Below the pieces are notes generated by a model. That model saw only the letters and a program-made list of their open reading frames with translations, was not told where the DNA came from and did no database searches. Shown piece after piece: positions 42,500 through 55,067 of a stretch of 64,000 bases of DNA (within the stretch, counting starts at the first letter, position 1; every line of letters begins with the position of its first letter). Both the position numbers and the translations under genes were made by a program. Origin of the DNA: Stictocephala bisonia (lineage: Eukaryota; Arthropoda; Insecta; Hemiptera; Membracidae). The stretch is taken from positions 1-64,000 of the forward strand of contig JAQJVL010002566.1 in assembly GCA_035578905.1 (NCBI GenBank), written 5' to 3'.

Positions 42500-45400
42500 A
42501 ATTTGTTACAAAAAAATAAAAGTAAATTTTTTTAATTTTGGAAAAAACGTGGTGAAAACCCGCCAAAAACAGTTCCCCTTAAACCCCTACAACCCAAAAA
42601 TTTTGATAAAAGGGCAGGGGCATGAAAATGGCAATAAAAAACCCGTTCCTACTTTTTTTTCTTTTCCCTGAAAAACCTCCCAATTTTAAAAAAAACTAAA
42701 AAGGGGGTTTGGGCCCCACAAAATTTTATTCTGTAGAAAAAAAAAAAATTATCGAGATATAAATTGTCCCCCTTCCTGGGGTTTGGTTCTCCTTTTGAGG
42801 CTATTGGGCGGCCCCAAGCAAATCCCCCACATTTTGAGGTACCCCGTGTTTGGGAAATTTGGGGGTTTTAAAATTTTCCCCTCACCCGAAAAACCCTTTT
42901 ACCCCCCTATAAAACCCGCCCTGTCCCCTCCCAATTGTTTAAAAAATTTCCAAAGGAAATTTTTTTTGAAAATTCCCCCTATTATTCCAAACCCCTTGGA
43001 AAGAGGGTTAAACCAAAAGCCAAATTACCCCAAGCCATAAAAAAAAGAAGGGGAAACCCAAAACCCATCCAAAATGACGAGAGGGGAAAACCTTTTTGGA
43101 AAATTCTTCTTAACGAATTAAGCAAAAAAAAAACCCCCATGATAATAACCCCATCCCACACGATCAATTTAATTCCCTCAATCACCCCAATTTCAAAGGG
43201 GCCCAAGGGAAAATTCCCCCATCTAAACACAGGCCCCGCTCAGTTAAACTGCCACCCCATTAAACCCCCCCAAAATTCCCTCCCAAGCGCAACCCAACGA
43301 GGAAAATTGGAAAACCATTTTAAAAAATTAAAAGCCAAATTCCCCTGTTAAAACAAATAATGAAAAACCCCTAACAAGTTTGGGAAAAATTCCACTAAAC
43401 CCCGGAAAAAACAAAAAACCCTTTCGCCTGCCCCCTGTAAAACCCCCCCTTAATTTCTTCCCCAACCCGGAAAAGCTTTTCAACACAAAATTACTCCAAC
43501 TCAAAAAACCCCCTTCTAAAAGAAAGATAAGAAAAACAAGCAATCATAGTCAACAAACCCAAAAGTTCCCTTACTAAATATTTGATCCAATTGTCCCCGG
43601 AGAGTTCTAAATGCTTTTAGAAATCTTTTTGGGCACAACAAACAAACCCCTTTTAGGGGTTTAAAAAACTTAGGGCAGCCCAAGACATTGGGATACCATC
43701 CTAATAAATATATTTAAGTAAAAAAATTAAAATATGTACACACTTCAACACCGGGGGACTCAAAAAACCAAATCAAAGTTTTTCCCAAAAAGAAAAATTT
43801 TATTAAAAAATTTTTTCAAAAGTAATTTCTAAAAAACCTTGAAAACCATCACCAAAACCCAAACAAATAACCAACCCCCCGCTAAGAGAAACGAATAAAA
43901 AGCAGGGACAAACCAAAAAGTACCTTTGAGAGTCGTAAAGAAACCTACATGATGTTAAAAAAAAAGGTAAAATTGTAAATTTTAAAAAGGCCCGTGCCCC
44001 CCCTAGTTTTATAAAAATGTTCAGCCCCCCCCCCAAGATTTTCTTTGCGAAAACGCTCCCGAAAAATTTAAAACAAAAAAACCCAAGGCATAACCCCTCA
44101 AAAAACCAAAAACCCCCTCAATTTTTTCTGAAAAATGCAAAATCTGCTCAAAAAAAACTCCCCCAATACCTTATTCATTTTTTAAAATAAACTTGAAAAA
44201 CCCTTTTACAAATTAACCCCCCAAGGGCCCCCCTTAAACCCCAAGGGAAAAAAATTTAAAAACAAAAATGTTTTAAAAAAGCAGACACTGGGGGGTTTTT
44301 TTAAAAAAATCTTCCTAACCTTTAAATTTCCCCACTATAAAACACATCTTTCCAAACATTTTTTTTACAACACCGGGTTTTTGAAAGGGGGCCCAAAAAT
44401 TATACCTTTATTCTTGGTTCCCCAAAAACTCTTTTTAAAAAAAACTTAAAACCATTAAAAAAAATGTTTTGGGGAATTTGTAACAAACCAACAAAAATTT
44501 AAAAAAAATTGACCTTTCAACATTGGGATTCCAATTAAAAAAAATTTTCAAAACCGAGCGGTTAAAAAAACCCCCAATTTTTTCCCCCCCAAATTTTAAA
44601 TCAAAAATTTTCCCCCTCAAAACCCAAAACATACACAGAAAGGAAAAAATTTCCCTTTCCTCTACCAATATAAATTTTTGGGGGAAAGGGATTTTTTCAA
44701 TTTCCTTTTTGAAATTTTTTTAGAATGGTTTTTTGGGCATTTTTTAGAAAATGAGTTCCCCCCTTTTTAAAAAAAGGGTTTTGGGACAAAGGGATTTCAA
44801 AAAATAAACCCTTCCTTTATTGATAGCCCCAACAAGAAATTTAATTTTTAAAAGAAGGGTTTTGGGGGGAAGAAGAAATGGGGCACCCAATAAACACTAA
44901 GAAGAAATTTATTTTGAAAAAAATTTCAAAAACCCTTTTAAATAAAGGGGATTGTGTAGATAAAAATAAATTTTAAAAAATAGGGGGAAAACTTCAAATT
45001 TGGAACAATAAATTCCGAAAGGAAAATGTTTTCCTCAATTTTAAAACATTCCCCTAAGCTTAGATTGATTTTTGGAAGGTTTAAAAATGGGGGAAAAAGG
45101 ACATAATTCCCCCCATTTTTAATTGGGGTTGGGGGGGGGGGGGATAAAAAATTAAGTTTAAAATCAAAAAAGAATGTGGGTGGTTTTAAAAACCCTTTGA
45201 AATAGGGGGAAAGTTCTTTAAAACGGGGGAAGGATTCCAATTTTTAACATTCCCCCCTTTTAACCCAAAACCCCATTTTAAAACCCCCCTCCATTTTGGG
45301 ATTATTTTATTTTCCTTTTTTTGGGGGTTTTTTGTTTACCAAAAGTTGGACGAAAAGGGAAAAAATTTAAATTTGGACACTCTCACAATTCCCCCGATTT

Positions 45401-45900
45401 GGGTGGGTGGTAAAGGGGGGGGTATTTATGTTAATAAAAGTTGGGGAAGGGGGGATTGGGGGTTTTTTTGGGGGGGGTTGGGTTGGGGGTGGGGGGGGTT
45501 TGGGGGTTTTTTGTGTAAGGGAGTGAAGGTTATTTTGGGGAAGGGGGGTGGGGAAAGGGGTTTTTTTTGGGGTTTTTAAAAAAGAAATTTTTTTTGGTTT
45601 TTTGGGTTTATTTTTTGGGAAGAATTTTTTTTTAGTGGGGTATTTTTTTTTTGGTAAATTTAATTAAAAATTTTTTAAAATTTAAGGTATTTTATTTTAA
45701 TTTTTTGTTTTAATTGAAAGTGAAATGAAATTTAAAAATATTAAGGGGGTTATGGGTTTTTGTTTTTAAAATAATTTGGGGGGGTTTTAAAATTTGGGGT
45801 TTTTTTGGGTGTTTTTGGTTTAATTTTTTTATTTTAAAATTTTGTTTTTTTTTATTTTTAAATTTAGATAATTTTTTTAAAAAATTTTAAATTTATTTTG
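42500..45900. other. second corrupted, homopolymer-rich block (probable assembly artefact)
   Basis: Same texture as 36771-40340: A/C runs from about 42530 to 45100, then G/T runs to about 45880, with a gradual return to normal sequence on both sides. The many ORFs in it are products of skewed composition. Confidence 0.8.
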
Positions 45901-46916
45901 TTTATTCATTTCATGACAAAAATATGATAGTATTTGGATAAATATGTCACTGTTGATTCAGATCTCATAGTATTATTTAAATCTGTTAGGATACTTAATC
46001 TTCTTTCAGTATTTGTAATAGTATTCCAAACACAAATCAGTTGTTGGATTTCAATTTCAACTCATTCTGATAGTCAATGTATAAAATTTTTATTTTATAT
46101 TTGCATATTATATTTGGGTTCATGTCTTGTCGTTGTTCATATTTCATTTATGAAATTCACATAATATCATGTTTATTAATAATTGCACACACTATTTGTA
46201 TATTTGTTGTTTCATTTTCATTTATGCTAGAAAGCTACAATTGTTGTATATTATTTTCCAGGATTAATTGCGTATTGTATTTATTCACTGCTGATGGTGC
46301 TAATGTTATTAATCTCCATTAGTATTTCAATTCACATATATTAGTATATTTGATTTACCATTTACCAATATCATAATGTTGTTTGTTATGTAAGTTTTTG
46401 TTTTTGTGGTGATGTAAATATTGCTACTCATTTTCTTGTTATGATTGATTATTACCTCATTTACAATTAACTGTCGTTTAACTCTCTTAACTAAATAATA
46501 ACCTGTACATTATTTGTTGTTGTACATTATTCATGTTTAATTCACAGTTTAGGATTTATTTGCAATTATGTCAAAACATGTTTTGATTTTCATTCTTGAT
46601 AGTTGTTAATTCGATGATAACTATATTTAATTGTTCTTATCCATAACACTGGTGTAAGATTCGTCTTTTGTACAGTTTAACTTGATCTTGAAACATTAAC
46701 TATAGGTCGTGTTATTTTAATGAATAGCGCTTATGCATATTTTAATCTAATCAATAGTTTGTACAGTATTGTTTAAATATCATTGTCATTATTTTTTTTG
46801 TCTTGTATGTTCGAATCATTGCAAATATGTTAAATTGTTCAGCATATGTTAGATTTTAGATTGATTTGTAATTTGAATTAATTCATTGAAAGCATGACTT
46901 TCAACGGGGGGGAGTA
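45901..46916 (+). other. T-rich DNA upstream of a putative LTR
   Basis: Very AT-rich, T-biased sequence with no coherent frame. It ends in a purine tract (CAACGGGGGGGAGTA) directly before the putative LTR, so it may be the non-coding 3' end of a retrotransposon interior. Confidence 0.35.
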
Positions 46917-47246
46917 TGTTGGGTCTTCGCCAAAGCTGGTGAAGGTCAGAACCCCCAGGCCCTCTACCCTTCGGGGGAAGGGGCCAGTGTCAAGTTAGAA
47001 GCGAGAAGCAACGGACGCACTCAGCTCCGTCCTCCTTCTAATTTACCTCATTTCTATTCCATTTTTTAACTTTCATAATTATCATAGATTAGTTTCCGGT
47101 ATTATATTCATTGTTTTATTCATTCATATAAATTACAACAGTTCATATTAAGTGTTTAATAAACAGTCATTTTTACATTCTATTTTCATTATTTTATTTT
47201 TAACCTACTAACTAACCACCGTTGCGCATCAGCACGCAACCGAACA
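46917..47246 (+). mobile_element. putative 3' LTR of a retrotransposon
   Basis: Begins TGTTGGGT immediately after a polypurine tract (about 46903-46916) and ends ACCGAACA. TGTT...AACA ends and an adjacent purine tract are the layout of a 3' LTR. An AATAAA lies at about 47158. No pol-like coding sequence or 5' LTR is visible in the window, so the assignment rests on the ends only. Confidence 0.4.
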
Positions 47247-47415
47247 CTGAATATTATATAGGGTCAAATTCCTTTAGCTGCCCGCCAAACCCACACTTTT
47301 TTCTATTACCGAATATCCATAAAGGAGATATGAAAGATGTTGCAGGACGTATTAAACACTCATTATACAATATGTCCTAGGCGCTTTCTCCACATAAACT
47401 CGCAAACATAATTAT

Positions 47416-47688
47416 TGGTCGGTAGCGTAGTTGGTTCAATACCAGCTTCATGTGCTAAATGTTCTCAGATCGATCTCAATCTACATTTTGAGAAGGATCA
47501 GCTGATAATCACCGGCTGTTCATCTGTCATTGGGCTATTAATTAATGACACTTTCTAAGGAATAGTCGGCCTTAGTTTGTAACAATGACTACATTCGCTC
47601 ATCTACACTCATCACACTCATTCGAAATCCATATTCGCCCATATCTTGACGATCGGCGTCTTATGAATAAATAAAAATAAAATAAATG
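47416..47688 (+). mobile_element. SINE, subfamily B head, full length
   Basis: A tRNA-like head (GGTCGGTAGCGTAGTTGG, A box; AGATCGATCTC, B box) is followed by the shared core (TTGGGCTATTAATTAATGAC, then ACTTTCTAAGGAATAGTC) and tail (CGCCCATATCTTGACGATCG, then GCGTCTTATGAATAAATA), ending in (AAATAAAAT)n. It is the best-preserved copy and shows that the family is Pol III-derived. Confidence 0.8.
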
Positions 47689-48695
47689 GTTAGGTTACAT
47701 GCAAGTCTTTTCATTATAAGTGAAGTTAATAACAACATGTTCTTGTAAATACATAAGTAGTTTAGGTAGTGTCGCGGCGCACCGCGGATTTGAGTAAATT
47801 AAAAAAGGGGCGATGAATAAAAATTCACATGTGAGAAAACTGAGATTTATTGAAATGTAAAAATAATATCCTGACGGTGAAGCAATATGAAATGACTGAA
47901 TAAATGAAATGTAATATTATGTAACGAATCTGTATACTTAGCCTTTGTAAAGGCTAAATATTGTATCGAATCAGGTGTATGCGGACCGAGCGGGTCTGTG
48001 ACTTGTCGCCAACAACTGTCGTTCAAGACTACTCCAGGGGTTGAGGGTGACCGCCAAAAACCACCCCCACTCTTCTGTCCTCCTCACTCGGCCACAACAG
48101 GTAGTTTTATTGGCATAGAAAAAGTTTGGAATGGGTGGGCAGCTAAAGGCATTTGACCACTGGATGGCTGCTAAACGATTAAAAATCGTCTCGTACTATT
48201 CCCATTTAATGACAAAGGACCCATCATTTTTTTTATCGTACGGGCACAATGGTGAATGTGAAAGCAGCCTTCGTTTAACATGTAACCACAGTCGCGGTAA
48301 TGACTGTTGATAAAACCAGAAGTGTGGTGTCAGTTGTAACGTTCTTTATTACCGTCTGTTTTAAAAGGTAAGTAACCAAATTATTTGTGTATCGTTTTTA
48401 CTGTTTTTCTAAGTGGCGTGTTTCCAGCATAAATTGACTAGTCAACATTAAATTATCAACCAACAGGTGTTCAACTAAAGACAAGTGATTAATTGCCGGG
48501 GGAAGAGGGGAAAGTGGTCCCAAGGTTGAAGAACCGGTCTCGTTGACTCAACAGTACAGTTTTAGATCTTCATTCATCGACGAATTCCTTTCCCCTATTT
48601 TGATAATACCTTTGTTTATTATTGATAAATTGTGTGTTTATTTATTAAATCTCGTGTTGGATCTTTATGCAGTTAAATTCTTAGTAGGATGACTG
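47689..48695. other. intergenic, little recognised
   Basis: A GC-richer stretch at about 47960-48110 ends CCACAACAG|GTAGTT, which could be an exon edge, but no frame is convincing. The rest is AT-rich. Confidence 0.35.
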
Positions 48696-49050
48696 CTTAT
48701 ATGGTGTTTGTTAACAACGTCTTATATGGTGTTTGTTAACAACGTCTTATATGATGTTTGTTAACAACGTCTTATATGGTGTTTGTTAACAACGTCTTAT
48801 ATGGTGTTTGTTAACAACGTCTTATATGGTGTTTGTTAACAACGTCTTATATGGTGTTTGTTAACAACGTCTTATATGGTGTTTGTTAACAACGTCTTAT
48901 ATGGTGTTTGTTAACAACGTCTTATATGGTGTTTGTTAACAACGTCTTATATGGTGTTTGTTAACAACGTCTTATATGGTGTTTGTTAACAACGTCTTAT
49001 ATTGTGTTTGTTAACAACGTCTTATATGGTGTTTGTTAACAACGTCTTAT
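48696..49050 (+). repeat. 25-bp tandem array, 14 near-identical units
   Basis: The unit is CTTATATGGTGTTTGTTAAC + AACGT; 14 units fill 48696-49045 exactly, followed by CTTAT. Only two single-base variants are visible (GATG for GGTG in unit 3; TTGTG for TGGTG in unit 13). Each unit contains the perfect 10-bp palindrome TTGTTAACAA. There are no spacers, so it is not a CRISPR array. Confidence 0.95.
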
Positions 49051-49369
49051 CATACTACAATTTGAACTTTTCTGGTTGATAGATTAAGATGCAAAACTCA
49101 TTCTTAGCAGCTGAACTTATAGTACTCAATACGTTACTAAATTTATTTGCAATTGTACAATATTCATGTCGTATAGTTCATCAACCACATATGGCCGGTT
49201 ATCATTTTAATCGCACAGTAGTTATAAATTATTCGGGTACTTGCTATTTTACAGTTTAGTGTTTTATATTAAGATTAATTAAAAGCAATACCACGCACCC
49301 TTATTTGAGCATACCAATTTATCTTAAATTTGCAATTTTGAAACATAACAACTGAAATTTTAAAGTTGT

Positions 49370-49801
49370 AAAACTGATCCCCTATCTGTACCCACAAGAG
49401 CTTCCAAATTACATTGGTGTACCTCACTGATAATCGTTTATATCTTGAGTTCACTAAAACTGTTCCCCTATCTGTGCCCACAAGAGCTTCCAAATTACAT
49501 TGGTGTACCTCACTGATAATCGTTTATATCTTGAGTTCACTAAAACTGATCCCCTATCTGTACCCACAAGAGCTTCCAAATTACATTGGTACCTCACTGA
49601 TAATCGTTTATATCTTGAGTTCACTAAAACTGATCCCCTATCTGTACCCACAAGAGCTTCCAAATTACATTGGTGTACCTCACTGATAATCGTTTATATC
49701 TTGAGTTCACTAAAACTGATCCCCTATCTGTACCCACAAGAGCTTCCAAATTACATTGGTGTACCTCACTGATAATCGTTTATATCTTGAGTTCACTAAA
49801 A
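49370..49801. repeat. 86-bp tandem array, about 5 units
   Basis: Units contain CCCCTATCTGTACCCACAAG, TTACATTGGTGTACCTCACT and ATCGTTTATATCTTGAGTTC. One unit lacks a few bases (GGTACCTC for GGTGTACCTC). The overlapping ORFs on both strands here all arise from the repeat. Confidence 0.95.
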
Positions 49802-49937
49802 CCTACTACGGGCTGGGAAATAAAAATAGAAGCTTTTATAAGAATATTAAAAAAAACCCTTTTTTTGTATAAATTACTTACACTGTTATTTCAGCTTATA
49901 AAGAGTATTAAATAAATTAAACGTGTAATAGATTAAT

Positions 49938-49980
49938 TCACCCATAACCCGAGGACCGACGTCTCAAAAATAAATAAATT
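49938..49980 (+). repeat. decayed SINE tail fragment
   Basis: CACCCATAACCCGAGGACCG + ACGTCTC followed by AAATAAATAAAT resembles the SINE tail with several substitutions. Confidence 0.45.
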
Positions 49981-51420
49981 GTAAGAAAAAACATCAGTGA
50001 AATGTAGCTGTTATAGATACTTTTTTGTAATTTTATTGAAGTTCTGAATTAAACACTTAAATAATTGTGAGTCAAAACTAAAGCAGTCGAACCCGAGTAT
50101 TCTACATCAGGAATCACTGTAAATTCGTCAAATTAAAGTAGTATATTTAATGAGTAAAGGTTGAATTTAATTCGGCAGAAAAAGAAATAAAAAAGTAAGT
50201 AATTCTTGCTTTAGGCAAAAATATTTATACAATTATAACGTCTACAAAACTAATAAAGACCTCTGCATGTCAATTGATTAACATTCCATCAAGCAGAAGA
50301 CTTTTCCTGTATAATATTCCTGGAAAAGCTTCAATGGTATCTTATATCTTTTGTGTTATACCATGTCAATTGGCTATGAACATTATATACAACCACGTTT
50401 CGGTTGTTTACAAGTGTCCGTATACATAAACATAAACACGACACCTATTAAACTGAGTTGAACAGAAATAGAAAATTCATGTATGAAAACCCTTTTAAAA
50501 GAAAAAAATCAATAACTAATAAAAGTAATTTATTCATTAATGAAGTGGTAACTTTTAATTAGTTACGAGTGCTCAAAGGATTATTTATTACTACTGTATT
50601 TTCATATCGCAACTCTAACTTCACGAAATAAGTTGTAACACTGTTTAGCTCTAATATGTCAACAATAACATACCTTGGAATGAACCTGACGCTGGTAAGC
50701 TTACTCTGGGATGACTGAGTCTGGAATGAGAGAAAGTTGAGGCCACGCCTCTCTGACCCCTCCCCTCCCCAGTCTTCTCACTTGCACTACAGTCCTATGG
50801 AACATTATCTTCAATACATATTGTTATCTACTCATAAAGCAGCAAAAGAGTTAGTTTTAGAAACATAAAATATTAATTTAAAACTGCAAACAATTGGTAG
50901 AAAGACCGCAGAATTATCTTCCAGAGAGTCAGTGATTTTTTTTCAAGGTAGTCAGAGTCTATTTTTAAGAGGGCTCTAAAGGGAAAGAAAATATAGAAGT
51001 CATGCGACACTGGCGATAGAAGTTGGAACTACGTCCAGTTTAATCCGCCGGACGAAGTGCAATATAGTCCCAAGAATCATTTCCTGTAAAGTAGGTTTTC
51101 GTAGTATTTTCAACCGGAAACCCCAATTACCCCTTCCTCCCGTCTGCCGTCTCCTTAGGTGGCTACACGCCCGACCTTCTCTATCTGACTTCTGAATGTA
51201 TGTTGAGCTGAAAGGCCAATTCTTTTCAACAATTGTCAATTTTCCAGTCAGTACCGGTTTTGCTGCTGTATTTTATTTCTTAAAATTTTTTTATGTCATT
51301 TTTTTTATAAAAAATAGTAATATTTTACTATAGTTTTTATTTACAAAAAAAAAAAAAAAAAAAAAAAAAGTAATATTTGTTTAGAAAAGTAAACTTTTTA
51401 CAGCGAAATCAATTTATTCA
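49981..51420. other. intergenic; poly(A) run, otherwise little
   Basis: AT-rich, with the candidate 5' exon at about 50674-50790 (separate entry) and an uninterrupted run of about 26 A at 51344-51369. The 79-codon minus-strand ORF at 51000-51239 shows no recognised motif. Confidence 0.4.
50674..50790 (-). promoter_or_regulatory. candidate distal promoter / 5' UTR exon
   Basis: A GC-richer block. On the minus strand it reads GGGGAGGGGAGGGGTCAGAG ... GACTCAGTCATCCCAGAG ... TTCATTCCAAG|GTATGT, ending in a good splice donor at 50673. It has no ATG before the donor. It could be a non-coding first exon of a minus-strand transcript, possibly an alternative start for the MARVEL gene 22 kb downstream, but nothing in the sequence proves the link. 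Confidence 0.3.
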
Positions 51421-51429
51421 CTGATCAAA

Positions 51430-53200
51430 TAGGGGGGTCTACTAAAATATTGAATTTCTACTTGAAACGTTTTCCAAAATCATAATTCTTGTTCAAATCT
51501 TGTTATTCTCAAAACGGTTAAAATTTAACATAGTTAGGCATAGGCTTACCATACTTATATTCTACAATTGAAGAGTTTGATTTATAAACATAAAGATACG
51601 CTTTACAAAAAACTAAGTAAATTACATTACAAAGAATGGTTTTTGTAAATATTTCTAAAAAATCTTGGATTGTGATCTAAATATTGGTTTTTATGTGGTT
51701 AAATATTAATAAAAGGAATTAATTGGCAAATAAATTTTTATTTCGTATCTTTTTATGTTCAGTTAAAGATTAAAACAACATACGCTTAAAGCATTAAAGG
51801 ATACGCTTTACTGAAAACTAATAAATCACGTTAAAAAGTAATGGTAAAAAATACCAACTGTCTATTTATTTTACGTTTTATAGTTTTGTACGGTTTATTA
51901 ATTATTTTTTATAAAATAAAAAATGATTTCACATAAACTATCATAGTTTTATGGCAGTTACAACATAACACACTAATTTCCAAACATTAAAAAATAATTG
52001 AAATGTGGCCACTTTTTTTACTTGCTTCTGAAGTATGCTGAAATTCTAATTCTACTACAATACGGAAAATGACACTACGGGGACAATTTGGTTTCAAAAA
52101 GCGAACATTTTGTTACAACAAAGATTTTCGCGGACAGAGACGAAAACCGAAGCGAACCGTATGAATGATATCAATTATAATTAAAATAATATATTATAAT
52201 CTTGCTCAATTTTCCCATTGCCATGAGAAAAGCAATTATTTTACTTCGACAACAGTTCTTACACAATTACTTTTCAAAGATTTTAGTTTTACTGATAAAT
52301 ATTTCACAGTATTTTAGAAGTGATAAATTTAATATGATTCAATTAGGCATACACAAATTACTAAATGTGACGATTTTTTTTAACACGACTGTTAAAAATA
52401 ACCAACAATTTAAAACAGAGAAACTGCTGTGAGCATATATCAATTTCGAACATATAACTTTAGACGTTCAAAGCAGATTGGGCTCACCTGCCTGACAGTA
52501 GTTTGGCCTCATAAACATGTATGTTCGGGGTAGTTTAGACTTACTTAGTCTACCAGTTTGACCTCAGCAATTCACACAGTACTTTGGTCTCAGTTTTTTA
52601 TATGAGTAAAGTAGTTTGTAGTACCGCGCAAAGCAGTTTTTACGCTCCACTGAAAATAAGGAGGGCTACTAAATTATTGAACTTCTAATCAAAGCTTACT
52701 GTAAAATCACGGGTTTTGACAAAATTTGACTCCTAAAACGTTTGAAATTTAAAATTGATTTATATACCACACTTATTATACCCAACAATTGAAGAGTTTG
52801 ATATAAAAGTGTGGGGCTAGGTACGCTTAAAGAACTGAGGACAACTATAAATAATGTATTTTACTAAATAGCTGTAACAAGTGTTTAGCATCCTAACAAT
52901 TTGCTTTACGTGGTTTATTATTCAATAAAATGCCAAACATTTAAAAATAACAATGTATTTTGTACAGTCAATTGAAGAATAAAACAAAATAATGCTAAAT
53001 GAACCATACAAAAATATTTTGATGTTAAAGTAGAATAATATATCCAACTGTCAATTAAACTGTAGTTTGATTAATATTTATTGTACGGTTTTTACAATTA
53101 TTTTTAACTAAATAACATATCATTTAACATATTATGTATTGTACAAAGGTAGTGTAAGTACTGTAGCACATACAATAATAAGTTTTCTTCCTAAGACAAT
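51430..53200. repeat. diverged direct duplication (~1.2-kb offset)
   Basis: Sequence at 51430-51600 (GGGGGGTCTACTAAAATATT ... CAATTGAAGAGTTTGAT) is repeated at 52664-52805 (GGAGGGCTACTAAATTATTG ... CAATTGAAGAGTTTGAT). Later matches include TACGCTTAAAG (51781 and 52822) and CCAACTGTC...TTGTACGGTTT (51858-51897 and 53043-53092). Identity is moderate. It looks like an old tandem duplication of non-coding DNA or two copies of an unrecognised repeat. Confidence 0.5.
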
Positions 53201-55067
53201 TCCAACATATAAGTAAAAAAAGCATGACAATTGAAGTAAAACTATATAACAACAAATTCTTAAGGCAACTAATTACCTCAAAACTACAGTAATTAAAAAA
53301 AATAATTGCATTTTTAGTACTACACAGAACATAGTTTACTGAAGTACAACTTAGAACATAGTTAACTGAAGTACAACTTATAATAATACAACAAACATAT
53401 TGAAAATAAAGTAACCCCTAAATATTTTCTTAAACACCATATAAATAACAGTGACAGGGGAAAGTAACTCAGCAGCCATCTAATTAGTTCCTATGTGTAG
53501 GTTTGTTATAGTTATTTTGTAGTAGTTAATTAATTCCTAATATTGGAATAGTTAATTACAAAAATAATATAAAAATGCATAACAAATAAAAATAAATAAC
53601 AACTGTGTACAACAATTTTACAAGCCAACTAATTTACTAAAACTAGACGAGCTGGTTGAAAACATGTAATTAATTGAATAGATAGTATGATACATGAACG
53701 TAGTACATCTTGTAAAAATGTGGCAAACATATTAAAAACTTTTTTATAAATTTTCACAAATTACCAATAAAAACATTTTATTACTTTGACATTTTTATAG
53801 CCAAGTCCATTACGATGACTACCCAAGTTGATCAGTGTGACTGCCACAAGTTGATCACGAGCTCCCAAATTAGGTCAGTGGATACTCAAGTAATTGAACA
53901 TGCATTAAATTAATACAAAACCAAACCGATCAGAACATCTTATTTCAGCAATATAATAATAGTTGAACAATTTTACTTCAATACACAAGTAACGCAAAAA
54001 AACGCAAATTTCATACAGTATAATAGGGTCTACTTATACTGTATTGATAAAAAATAAGTGCAATATTTAGGCTACGAATGTTAAGGTGATCGATTTCGAT
54101 AAACATAAGCTTACTTTAATCGATCATCGTTATATTTGTTCAGTTTATATTAATATTGTATTAAGTTCATCTACCAACACATACTATGCTAATTAAGAAA
54201 ACTTTTTTAAATTAGTATTTTATTAATTCTCTTCGCATTGCACAATGTTTAAATATCACTTATGTCAAGTTTTACCGTCCTAAGTCATCTCATTGGCTGT
54301 TCAACGGAATACATCGGGAGTGGTACGAGGTTCCCAAACACTACCTCGCCCCACAAGTTCACAAAAGGATTGCCGCTCCGCCCCGCCCCGTCCCCCGGCT
54401 GTCATATTTTTCTGTCCTTGTTACCGTTTAGGTAAAATATTTGCTTCAAAGTTACCTTCTTATAAAATTACAAATAAATGACGTAGCATTTGTTCTACCA
54501 CAACATTAATGAACTATAATAAATTAATAGTTACGACTTAACATTACTGTATTTATATTTTTAAAATAAAACAAAGGCCAATAGTGACAGTGACTTATTA
54601 TAGAATTACTTATTGCTTTGGTCAAGCGGAATTATTGAATTAATATTTTAACTGTACGCATTCGTTAATGTAGTTTAAATGATTTATTTCATAAAAATGT
54701 TGTATATAGATGATTATTACAGTATTTTTCATGATATAATAAATATTGTGCACTGTCATTACGAATAAAAATGTTATGCTTTACTTTGTAGTTAGATTAT
54801 ATCAGGAACCACATGGGAACGCACATTTTAATTTAAACGAAATAAGCCATTCAAAAGTAATTAGACTAACTCTAAGTAATCAGTCTGTAAAATAATACTG
54901 ATATCAGTCGTCGTAGGCCTACATTGCATCCATCGATGTTAAATTAAATGAAGGAAGGTTTTTATGAATGAAGTAGTAAAATCCATCCGCGACTAAGAAG
55001 TTCGAGGTTTCGCCACTTGGATCTCACGAATCACCGCATATTTTGGCAATAAATTAACATGCAGGCA
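53201..55067. other. intergenic, nothing gene-like
   Basis: AT-rich. It includes a short tandem duplication at 53330-53383 (GAACATAGTTTACTGAAGTA, CAACTTA, twice) and a GC-rich patch around 54370-54410 (CCGCCCCGCCCCGTCCCCC, GC-box-like). No frame is recognised. Confidence 0.4.

Noticed and set aside
42783..45579. ORFs of up to 138 codons rich in Pro/Lys/Asn or Gly/Phe/Trp
   Set aside because: Same artefact block; no motif, and frames change with run length.
48696..49050. Regular short repeat array resembling a CRISPR
   Set aside because: Units are directly adjacent with no variable spacers, and the genome is eukaryotic.
49275..49915. Five overlapping ORFs on both strands
   Set aside because: All are translations of the 86-bp tandem repeat.
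51344..51369. Poly(A) run as the tail of a retrocopy
   Set aside because: No LINE, SINE or gene-like sequence precedes it on the plus strand, and no target duplication is visible.
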